From Nemertoderma westbladi (Eukaryota; Xenacoelomorpha; Nemertodermatida; Nemertodermatidae), in assembly GCA_032718475.1 (NCBI GenBank), contig JAUCBJ010008113.1:1-58576 (forward strand): a stretch of 58,576 nucleotides of DNA. The letters run 5' to 3'. Position numbers and translations under genes: made by a program. This document shows positions 31,396 through 39,901 of this stretch, in pieces. The notes under the pieces were generated by a model. That model had not been told where the DNA came from, ran no database searches, and saw nothing but the letters and a program-made list of their open reading frames with translations. Each line of letters opens with the position of its first letter. Positions within the stretch are counted from its first letter, which is position 1.

Positions 31396-31418
31396 AATTT
31401 TGACACGGTGTCAAAATT
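31396..31418. other. Perfect 11-bp-arm palindrome just after the left LTR of element C
   Basis: AATTTTGACAC, one central base, GTGTCAAAATT. It overlaps the second copy of an 18-base direct repeat (CAAAATTAAGAATAATTA at 31370-31387 and 31412-31429) whose first copy begins with the last two bases of the LTR. This is the region where a primer binding site is expected; no typical TGG-led site is obvious. Confidence 0.75.
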
Positions 31419-31622
31419 AAGAATAATTACGGTCAACTTCAACTGGTGGAAGTTGAGAATCCTTCAATACTCTTCAAAAACTCTCTACGTGCTTGCCAGC
31501 ACCCACTACGAGGAAACTCTGGTATTTGAGTTGAGACAAAGTCGTGGTTTAATTAATCAGCAAACTCGATCTAACCAACTCGTAGTCGGCAGATCACATA
31601 TTTGGAGAGTTGTTAACAGGGA

Positions 31623-31814
31623 ATGGAAGTATCGATCACACCCATTGATATAATTCAAGTTGAGCCAGGAATCTGGCACGTCGAAGTTGAGGTGCAAGGA
31701 ACGAACGTTGGACGATTCAGGATTACTGTTCGGGTGGTCCAAGCTGAGTACAATACCTACGAGGAACTGTTTTACGACATCGCGTATCTAGCCATCGACG
31801 AGGCGTTACAATGA
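31623..31814 (+). CDS. 63-codon leader ORF, ATGA overlap with gag-pol
   Basis: Starts at ATG 31623 (VSITPIDIIQVEPGIWHVEV...) and stops with the TGA of 31812-31814. The gag-pol ATG at 31811 overlaps it as ATGA. The peptide has alternating hydrophobic residues (VEVEVQGTNVGRFRITVRVV) like a beta sheet, and an acidic helical end. I do not recognise it. The overlap suggests coupled termination-reinitiation, which would control gag-pol output, but the frame may also be fortuitous. Confidence 0.5.
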   Translation: MEVSITPIDIIQVEPGIWHVEVEVQGTNVGRFRITVRVVQAEYNTYEELFYDIAYLAIDEALQ

Positions 31815-34800
31815 CAACAAATAACGTATCCGATACCGACGAGATGGATCACCACACAGACTCGGAAGCCGACGAGGTACCAAATGTCAAGAACATGACC
31901 CGTCGGTTAGGGGCTCTTAAAGGCGGAGTAACCCGAGCGTATCAACGGATGGAGAAACAACTCAAGGGAGTCAAAACCCCCCTCAATGAGGTACAAACTC
32001 AGCTTCAAAGTATCCGAAATATCCTACAGCGGTACGAAAGAATGATACAGGCGTACCAAGAGCTCGTTCCCCCCACCGATCAGGAAAACTACCCCAAGTT
32101 GGAAGAACACGTTGTACATCTAGATGGGTTCCGCAAACAACACCGGAGGGCCCTCAGCCTTGTGAGAGGCTATGAGGAACAGTATTACAAGAGGGCTGAC
32201 GCGGAATCAGTACGATCCTCCAGCATCAGGACAGCAGTACATCGTAAGAGAACGGGGTCCGCTAGAAATCAGCACTCCAGCGCTAGGAGCGAGATATCCG
32301 GCTCGGCGCGCAGTTCTCAAGGGGCGCCGCCACTCCGAGACCAACTGCGAGAACGGAAGGCATTAGCCCTCAAAGCTCGGATGGAAGATGAGTATATTCA
32401 ACTGCAAGCCGAGCAAGATGTATTAGCCGCCGAAACACAAAAGCGAGAGGCCGAACAAGCGGCCGAACGGCAGGCCGAACAACGCGAACAGGAGGCCGAA
32501 CAACATAGACGAGAAGCCGAACGGCAGGCCGAACAACGTGAACAGGAGGCCGAACAACATAGACGAGAGGCCGAACGACAGGCCGAACAACATAGACGAG
32601 AGGCCGAACGGCAGGCCGAACAACGTGAACAGGAGGCCGAACAACATAGACGAGAGGCCGAACGGCAGGCCGAACAACGTGAACAGGAGGCCGAACAACA
32701 TAGACGAGAGGCCGAACAACATAGACGGGAGGACGAACGACAGGCCGAACAACGCAAACAGGAGGCCGAACAACGCGGACGAGAGGCCGAACGAGAGATC
32801 GAACAACGTAAATGGGAAGCGGAAATGCGTAAACAACACGCCGAGGCCCAAGCAATTCTTATCCACAAAAAGAATGCGGATATTGCAAAACTCGCAGAAT
32901 ACGAAGCCGCACTTATAGAACGAGATATTCAACTCTACGAGGACTGGGAAAGGGATATAGATCAGGAATATGAACCAATTCCGGTACCGGAGTTAGAAAA
33001 GTCATTTACACCAACAGCGGCGAAACCTCCGAAACCCGAGATCCCGCCTACCAAACAGTCTACGCTATCGGCACAAGCTCCGGTGTTTCATCCCCCACCG
33101 GCTACGCTAAAGAATGAGGAACCCTATTTCCCATCCAACACCACGACAGCGAGTGTACCCAAGTACGAGCCTGAAAAGGACTCGGAACGGGACGCCACTC
33201 CCCGATCAAACAACCTATTTACATCAACACCACAAACTCGCAGCCGCGTCATTATTAAAACTCCGCCTATTATTGATCCATCAAGTATGGGAGTGAGTGC
33301 CAATAACTATAATCCTCCGAGTCACTCCAGTTCAGACGACGTCAGCATCATCCGAGCGTTGGAGAACCGCCTTGCCATGCCGAAGATGGAGATTCGCACC
33401 TTCGAAGGAGATCCCGTCGATTACCTCAGATTCAAGAAACGGTTCTTTGCGCAGATTGGATCAACGGACATAGCCGACGCACAGAAATTGGTATATTTAT
33501 CGCAATACCTGGGTGACAAACCACGCAGAATTGTTGCATGTTTTGAAGGAGGTTCTCATGAGGCATACTATGACGCATGGAAAACTCTAGACAAAAGATA
33601 CGGAAATACCGGAACTATAATTAATAAAACTCTAGAGAGACTGATACAGGACGCGGGATCACTAGGGGACCCACAGAACATACAGGAATTCTCCGACTCT
33701 ATGAAAGATGCCTATTATACTCTGAAACCCTTAAATAAGGAGGACCAGGTGAACAACATTCTAAACCTCCGACAGATCGCCCGGAAGTTCCCCGGATGGC
33801 TACAAAGTAAGTGGGCTTATAAATGTGTAGATCTCCGGTGCAGACATCCAGATCGAGATCCTAGCTTCCTTGAAATGTCGGCATTCCTGGACGATATCTC
33901 CGAAGCCATGAATGACTCGATGTTTTCAAAACAAAGTCTCGCAAAGTTGGACGGAATAGAGAGCAACTCCAGGAGTAAGATAACCCCTCCGAAACCGAGA
34001 TTCCGCCCCCCACCGGTAAGTACGATGGCCATTACCATGGCCGAGGATTCCGACGACGAAGACTACGAGGAACCGACATCCGCTGAGGAATGGGCATGTT
34101 ATCTCGCGAGTTGGGCACCCGAAAGGGAAGGCATCACAAATTCCCTGCTCTGTCTCTTCTGTGGGGAGAAACACAAAGTGGAATTCTGCAGAAAGTTTCA
34201 GTTCGCCGAACTCGTCCCACGCTTCGAGGCGATAATGAAACACCGAGGATGCTTCCGGTGTCTTGGAACAGGTCACTATGTTCGGGAGTGCGACCAAAGA
34301 TCATGCTGTGCTGTCTGTAACGACCAACGCCATCACACGCTCCTCCACATCCCCGCAAACTTCGATTTTACTACCCTCCCCTTTCGGATCGAAGCCAGGC
34401 GAAGAGGAGAAACAAACCACGTCTCCAAAGGAACCCGGACAACCCAACGGAGAGAAACCAACCCGTTTAAAATCTACACCGATACACCACAAGTAACCAA
34501 TATTTCGGCCACGATTAATCTTATAAATCGCCGCTACATGGTCTTCGCAAAGGTGATCCCAGTAAGGATCCAAGGAGTCGGCAAATCTTTGACGACACTC
34601 GCGTTCCTCGATAACGGATCCGACGGAACCATCATCGACCGGGATTTCCTCGAGCAACTCGGCCTAGAATATGAACCTTGTAAACGGCCCATACAAACCA
34701 TCACCGATAACAAAGAAGTAGAGTCCGGGGAGGTACAACTCCAGATGGAAGGAGTGATGAAGGGCTACGAAACGGCTAAGTTAACCATCAAGAACGCCTT

Positions 34801-37800
34801 GGTACACACAGACCTCCGGGTGCGGTTCCGACAATCAGCCGAGTACGCCCCCCTCATACAATTAGACCGAGACGATGTAGACCTGAGGTGTCCGCAGTTG
34901 GACGTGAACCGTATCACCCTACTGATCGGACTTGATACACCGGAACTACACATCCCCACCGGAGATATCGCTCGATCTATAAACCAGGATGATGGATTTT
35001 ATGCTGAACGAACAATAATGGGATGGACACTCTGCGGCATTAAGGAGGAAACTACGGACACCTATACCTACCTTCCTAAATGTCAGATTAAAGAGAATGT
35101 AACCTCTGTGGGTTATTGCTCAGCCTCAGATCTTGACGAGGATTTGTTTCTGGAAACCGAGAAAACCCAACGAGAGATGACGAAATATTTTAATTTGGAG
35201 ACCCAGGAGTTCGCGGAAAAGGACGAAAACCCATCCGAAGAGGACCAATATTGTATGGACGTTCTCGACCAGGCCACGTTTAAAGACGGACATTGGTGTT
35301 CACCTATGTTATGGAAGGACCCAAACAAACCAATGGCAAACAACGCCAGCATGGCACTTAGGCGACTTAAAGGGATTCTACGTCGGCTGAATGACCAACC
35401 CGAGATAAAGGAGAAGTATAACACCGTAATCCAAGGATATCTCGATGATGGATTAGCAGAAATGGTACCACGGAACGAACTGCAAGGTGGTAAAAGAACA
35501 TATTATCTCCCGACCCACTATGTAGTAGAAGCCCGCAAAGGTGGGAAAATCCGAGTGGTAAATGATGCTGCCGCTATATACCAGGGCGAATCCCTAAACA
35601 GTCAACTTTATATGGGACCCAACATATATAGCACACTCATCGGCGTATTGATCAGGTTCAGGGAAAACCGGGTAGCATTCACCTGTGACATCAAGGCCAT
35701 GTTTCATCAAGTTCGTACATTACCAAGAGACTCGGACTGTCTACGTATCCTATGGACGGATAAAACGCTTACTCAACAGGAGATTAGCCAACTCACGATA
35801 AAGGACGTAGACGTAATGCGTATGGTCGTCAGGATCTTCGGCGCTAAGGACTCGCCGGTAGCATGCAGTGACATGCTAAAGAGGACGGCAACCATGTGCG
35901 AAAACGAGTTCCCTCCAACCGTCATAGAAACCATTCGACGATGCTTCTACGTGGACGACGGATGCGCCGGCGCGGATAATGTAGATGAGGCGTATCAGCT
36001 AGCAATGGGGATGGTAGAATGTCTAAAGAAAGGAGGGTTTCCACTCGTGAAGTTCAGATCCCATGACAAAACACTTATGGAAAAGTTTCCGGAGGACATC
36101 CGGCTGGAAAATAACAAGATGTATTCGGAGGATGTGGAACATCGTGTACTCGGGATTGAATGGGACATAGAATCAGATGAATTCATCTTCAAATATAAAC
36201 CCCTACCCAAGCCTATGACAAAAAGGGGATGTTTCTCGATAAAAAGTGCAATCTTCGACCCACTAAATTTCATATCTCCAGTAACCTTGGCCGGAATGAA
36301 CCTGATTAAGGAAATGTGGATAGAAGGACTGGGATGGGACGAAGAGCTTCCCCCATACCTTAGCGTCAAATGGAGAAAATGGACGGAGCAGCTCGAACAC
36401 CTACATCTTATGCGGATACCTAGACCGTTCTTCCTCGATAAACTGCCCACCGATATCTTCCAGCTCCACACCTTTTCGGATGCTTCAAATACCGGAATCG
36501 GCGTAGTAACCTTCTTACGGAGACTAAGTAGCGATGGAAACGGCGACACAAGCTTCTTATTCTCCAAAGCAAAGACAGTATCCGGGGAATTCGTAGCAAC
36601 GATTCCGAGACTCGAGCTACAAGCTGCAGTTTGGGCAGTAAGACAGAATCGCATGGCCATGCGGAACCTACGGATCCCCATAGAATCTCAACACTTCTGG
36701 GTAGATTCGAGTATAGTTCTCTATTATCTCCACTCTCCATCACGGCGTCACACCACGTTTGTTGCAAACCGAGCCACAGAGATTAAACAGTGTACCGGCC
36801 GAGAACAGTGGCATCACGTAAACGGGAAGGAAAACCCAGCGGACTTATCAAGCCGAGGCGCCACCCCAAAACAACTCGGTAAAAGTAAACTCTGGCTTAC
36901 AGGCCCGGAATTCCTACGGCAGCCACAGTTAACATGGAGTACCCGATTCGACCCCGAGCTCGATAGCGGAAAATACTCCGAGGACGATAAAGAGATCCGT
37001 AAAATCCATCGAAGCAACGCGGTGGAAATTTATAGTTGTCTGACTGAGCCTGCAAAGGACTCGGGCAGGCACTATAATGTCGCGACGATCACCCAACTAG
37101 CGGCGTCTTTACATCGGTTGATCGAGCGAACTTCATCCATGAGACGGCTCGTCCACCACGTTATAACCCTTCGTAACTTCCTACGGTGGAAAAACATCAA
37201 ACCGATAGTTCAACGGAATATACAAGAACTTATTATCGCGGAGAAGTGTATTGTTAGATATGTCCAGAAAGAAAGTTTCCCCGATGAATGGGAACAACTT
37301 AGTGCGGGCAAAACATTGAAACCGGACAGCCCAGTCTACCAACTGAGACCAATGATGGGAGAGGACGGACTGATCCGACTGAATACCCGGATGGCAAACG
37401 CCCCGGTCGAATATGAGGTTAAATACCCGGCGCTTCTGCCCGGAACGTCGACACTAGCTAAGCTATTAATTCTACAATGTCACGAGGACAACCACCACGC
37501 AGGACAGAATTGGATTATAGCTAATATAAGACAAAGATATTGGATCACCCACATCCAGCCACTGATCCGGAAAGTGTTGAAACGTTGTTTCACCTGCAGA
37601 CGTTACCTAGCGCCACCAATCACCCAAAAGATGGCCGACTTACCAGCCACGCGTCTACAAGCGGATTCCCCACCATTCTACGTCACCGGAGTGGACTGTT
37701 TCGGACCATTCACGGTTATTGAACGACGATCCAACATCAAATGCTGGGGAGCCATCTTCACCTGCCTAAGGTCTAGGGCAATTTACCTAGATATCGTGGT

Positions 37801-38653
37801 AAATCTGACACAACACGCATTCATCAACGCTCTGCGTCGGTTCGTGGCGAACAACGGGACATGCCGCCACATGTATTCCGATAATGGTACAAACTTTGTG
37901 GGAGGAGAAAGAGAACTTAGAGAGGCGATCGAGGGATGGTTTACCGATAACACTGCATCCCAAGTCTGGAAGGAACACCAGATACAGTGGCACTTCCAGA
38001 CCCCCTTAGCACCCCATACGAGCGGGGTATGGGAGAAACTGATCGACCTAGTGAAACGATCCATGCGCGTCGCTCTCGGCGATACCCGGGTAACCCATGA
38101 CACCCTCCGCACAACATTCTGCGAGATCACGGCTACCCTGAACAACCGACCCATTGTTCCTATCCGCGACGACCCCACAGACCTGGAACCCCTCACTCCT
38201 AACCACCTACTGGGGAGACCCAAAACCCACCTCCTCCCGGAAACCATGTTCCCGGATCCCAACGAGATCGCGAAACATACAAACTGGAAAAAGGCCCAAG
38301 CGTTGGCAGCGCATTGGTGGAGAATTTGGGCCCAGGAATACCTCATAACCCTCCGGACCAGGAGGAAATGGAACAACACCTACCGGAACGTCGCAGTTGG
38401 CGACATGGTACTAGTTAAAGAAGACCTCAAAGACCGCGTTCACTGGCCTGTGGCGCGGGTCGTGACCATACACCCAAGCAAAGACGGACTTGCGAGGACT
38501 GTGACGATACGAACGAAATCGGGCCACTACCAACGCCCCATCCAAAAGCTGTGCCTTCTTGAAGGCAATGACAGTGGTGATTCTACAAGAGGTGATAAGT
38601 TCCCTACTACGGATCCTGCTGCAGACATCGGTGACAATGACAAATGCGTTTAA
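31811..38653 (+). CDS. gag-pol: BEL/Pao Gag-Pol polyprotein, element C (2280 aa, intact)
   Basis: Domains in order: N-terminal helical region; a long charged coiled coil built of E-A-E-R-Q-A-E-Q repeats (about residues 205-345); DUF1759-type Gag core (MEIRTFEGDPVDYLRFKKRF, about 525-640); zinc knuckles CLFCGEKHKVEFC (about 780) and CFRCLGTGHYVREC (about 815); protease with FLDNGSDGTIID (about 932; Asn follows the catalytic Asp); RT with CDIKAMFHQVRT and CFYVDDGCA (about 1379); RNase H with HTFSDASNTG, RLELQAAVWA, WVDSSIVL and ENPADLSSRG (about 1550-1690); integrase zinc domain (H..H, CFTCRR) and DDE core GVDCFGPF (about 1961), YSDNGTNFVGGE (about 2023), SGVWEKLI (about 2073); C-terminal DUF5641-like region. 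All catalytic residues are present. Gag and Pol share one frame, so Gag release depends on proteolysis. Confidence 0.96.
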   Translation: MTTNNVSDTDEMDHHTDSEADEVPNVKNMTRRLGALKGGVTRAYQRMEKQLKGVKTPLNEVQTQLQSIRNILQRYERMIQAYQELVPPTDQENYPKLEEHVVHLDGFRKQHRRALSLVRGYEEQYYKRADAESVRSSSIRTAVHRKRTGSARNQHSSARSEISGSARSSQGAPPLRDQLRERKALALKARMEDEYIQLQAEQDVLAAETQKREAEQAAERQAEQREQEAEQHRREAERQAEQREQEAEQHRREAERQAEQHRREAERQAEQREQEAEQHRREAERQAEQREQEAEQHRREAEQHRREDERQAEQRKQEAEQRGREAEREIEQRKWEAEMRKQHAEAQAILIHKKNADIAKLAEYEAALIERDIQLYEDWERDIDQEYEPIPVPELEKSFTPTAAKPPKPEIPPTKQSTLSAQAPVFHPPPATLKNEEPYFPSNTTTASVPKYEPEKDSERDATPRSNNLFTSTPQTRSRVIIKTPPIIDPSSMGVSANNYNPPSHSSSDDVSIIRALENRLAMPKMEIRTFEGDPVDYLRFKKRFFAQIGSTDIADAQKLVYLSQYLGDKPRRIVACFEGGSHEAYYDAWKTLDKRYGNTGTIINKTLERLIQDAGSLGDPQNIQEFSDSMKDAYYTLKPLNKEDQVNNILNLRQIARKFPGWLQSKWAYKCVDLRCRHPDRDPSFLEMSAFLDDISEAMNDSMFSKQSLAKLDGIESNSRSKITPPKPRFRPPPVSTMAITMAEDSDDEDYEEPTSAEEWACYLASWAPEREGITNSLLCLFCGEKHKVEFCRKFQFAELVPRFEAIMKHRGCFRCLGTGHYVRECDQRSCCAVCNDQRHHTLLHIPANFDFTTLPFRIEARRRGETNHVSKGTRTTQRRETNPFKIYTDTPQVTNISATINLINRRYMVFAKVIPVRIQGVGKSLTTLAFLDNGSDGTIIDRDFLEQLGLEYEPCKRPIQTITDNKEVESGEVQLQMEGVMKGYETAKLTIKNALVHTDLRVRFRQSAEYAPLIQLDRDDVDLRCPQLDVNRITLLIGLDTPELHIPTGDIARSINQDDGFYAERTIMGWTLCGIKEETTDTYTYLPKCQIKENVTSVGYCSASDLDEDLFLETEKTQREMTKYFNLETQEFAEKDENPSEEDQYCMDVLDQATFKDGHWCSPMLWKDPNKPMANNASMALRRLKGILRRLNDQPEIKEKYNTVIQGYLDDGLAEMVPRNELQGGKRTYYLPTHYVVEARKGGKIRVVNDAAAIYQGESLNSQLYMGPNIYSTLIGVLIRFRENRVAFTCDIKAMFHQVRTLPRDSDCLRILWTDKTLTQQEISQLTIKDVDVMRMVVRIFGAKDSPVACSDMLKRTATMCENEFPPTVIETIRRCFYVDDGCAGADNVDEAYQLAMGMVECLKKGGFPLVKFRSHDKTLMEKFPEDIRLENNKMYSEDVEHRVLGIEWDIESDEFIFKYKPLPKPMTKRGCFSIKSAIFDPLNFISPVTLAGMNLIKEMWIEGLGWDEELPPYLSVKWRKWTEQLEHLHLMRIPRPFFLDKLPTDIFQLHTFSDASNTGIGVVTFLRRLSSDGNGDTSFLFSKAKTVSGEFVATIPRLELQAAVWAVRQNRMAMRNLRIPIESQHFWVDSSIVLYYLHSPSRRHTTFVANRATEIKQCTGREQWHHVNGKENPADLSSRGATPKQLGKSKLWLTGPEFLRQPQLTWSTRFDPELDSGKYSEDDKEIRKIHRSNAVEIYSCLTEPAKDSGRHYNVATITQLAASLHRLIERTSSMRRLVHHVITLRNFLRWKNIKPIVQRNIQELIIAEKCIVRYVQKESFPDEWEQLSAGKTLKPDSPVYQLRPMMGEDGLIRLNTRMANAPVEYEVKYPALLPGTSTLAKLLILQCHEDNHHAGQNWIIANIRQRYWITHIQPLIRKVLKRCFTCRRYLAPPITQKMADLPATRLQADSPPFYVTGVDCFGPFTVIERRSNIKCWGAIFTCLRSRAIYLDIVVNLTQHAFINALRRFVANNGTCRHMYSDNGTNFVGGERELREAIEGWFTDNTASQVWKEHQIQWHFQTPLAPHTSGVWEKLIDLVKRSMRVALGDTRVTHDTLRTTFCEITATLNNRPIVPIRDDPTDLEPLTPNHLLGRPKTHLLPETMFPDPNEIAKHTNWKKAQALAAHWWRIWAQEYLITLRTRRKWNNTYRNVAVGDMVLVKEDLKDRVHWPVARVVTIHPSKDGLARTVTIRTKSGHYQRPIQKLCLLEGNDSGDSTRGDKFPTTDPAADIGDNDKCV
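32430..32820 (+). repeat. In-frame repeat coding the Gag coiled coil
   Basis: Units such as GAGGCCGAACAACATAGACG A and GAACGGCAGGCCGAACAACG recur, encoding E-A-E-Q-H-R-R and E-R-Q-A-E-Q-R-E-Q. The lengths are whole codons, so the coiled coil can grow or shrink without frameshift. The antisense strand is also open as a side effect. Confidence 0.9.
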
Positions 38654-38946
38654 ACCCTTCTCATCATGTTGACAAACTCTTATAAAACTGTGATTTATCG
38701 ACAACGAATTATGGACCCCCTTTAAACCAACTGTAACCACGCATGGTATTTGTGTTTCCTCGTGTGTTATGTGGAGTCCAGCATCACCCTGCAGATGTTT
38801 CGACTGACGCAGGGTCGTTTATGTATTGTTTACCCTGATTTTGGTCATCAGGACCTACGATATTGGATTATTGGAAATGGAAGAGATTTGAAGTGGAATT
38901 CATTGTATTCATCGCAGTATGTTATGTTGTCCGTTACGTGCGCAGT

Positions 38947-39355
38947 TCGGGGCGTAGGCGGTGTAACGAGTCCAGCTGTAGATCCCGGATTGCCGCGCAA
39001 CACCCCCTCTTTCCCGTTATTCTGGTGGGTCCATGGTGCATCCACATGACTTCGACGATAGAGGGTTTTATGTTTCTCAGTCGCGTTATTCTGGTGGGAC
39101 CGTTGCGTGGATTTTGGGGCGTAGGCGGTGTAACGAGTCCAGCTGTAGATCCCAGAATGTTGCGTAACCCCATCCCACATGACTTCGTCGACTGAGCTTT
39201 ATGTTGTTGGGAGTGTTATTCTGGTGGGTCCCTGGTGCATCCACGTGACTTCACTCCCAGCGTCTTCATTGTCCGTTACGTGTGCAGTTTGGGGCGTAGG
39301 CGGTGTAACGAGTCCAGCTGTAGATCCCAGATTGCCGCGTAACACCCCTTCCACG
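38947..39355 (+). repeat. Three direct repeats, period about 167-175 bp
   Basis: GGGGCGTAGGCGGTGTAACG AGTCCAGCTGTAGATCCC occurs at about 38949, 39116 and 39291. Between them GTTATTCTGGTGGGTCC and a CATGACTTCG motif also recur, so the whole 170-bp unit is duplicated. Confidence 0.93.
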
Positions 39356-39642
39356 ACAAAGATTAACCAAAGAAAATGATTGAATATAGTTGGAAACGAT
39401 GAAAAGGATCAGACAACTCTACTATAAACCTGAATGATGACGCGTATGCTGATGAAAATGTAATGATGCGCACCCTGGTGCTGCGCTTATAACAATGATG
39501 ATAGCCGGGGGGCTATAAACCCAATGATGATGTGGAAATAAATAAATGTGAAATAAATGGTGGAAATAAATGTGTTGAAATATATGTGGAAATAAATGAA
39601 ATGAGATGAAATAATAATGAAATGAAAAAAGACAAAAAAAGG

Positions 39643-39650
39643 TATAAAAG
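39643..39650 (+). promoter_or_regulatory. TATA-like box upstream of ORF2 (element C)
   Basis: TATAAAAG in an A-rich tract 252 bases before the ORF2 ATG. It could be an internal promoter, but the composition makes chance occurrence likely. Confidence 0.25.
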
Positions 39651-39901
39651 AGGTCAAAGAAAAGAATTGGAAAAAAAAAAGGACAAAAAAAAAAGTCATA
39701 AAAAACTGGTTGGATATTATGTATAGCTATAGTAACTGTAAATGCTGAATGTATTAGCAATAAGATGATAGATGCCTATATAGCAATGTTATTAATAAAC
39801 TGAATTAAATAAAAAACTGAATTATTCTGCTATCGCTATAGTTTCAGACTTTCTGGACTTATAATTAACTGATCTAATTTGTAACGGATATAATCGTAAA
39901 T

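Larger units (their letters stand above)
38654..39901. other. pol-to-ORF2 spacer of element C
   Basis: 1248 bases without coding potential. The first part holds three direct repeats (38947-39355); the second is a strongly A-rich, purine-rich tract (39520-39720) with TATAAAAG at 39643. A pyrimidine-containing tract ending TATAGTTTCAG at 39847, 54 bases before the ORF2 ATG, could be a splice acceptor. How ORF2 is expressed is not known. Confidence 0.65.

Noticed and set aside
32370-32932. Long open frames on the minus strand over the coiled-coil repeat
   Set aside because: They are low-complexity shadows of the Gag coiled coil of element C.
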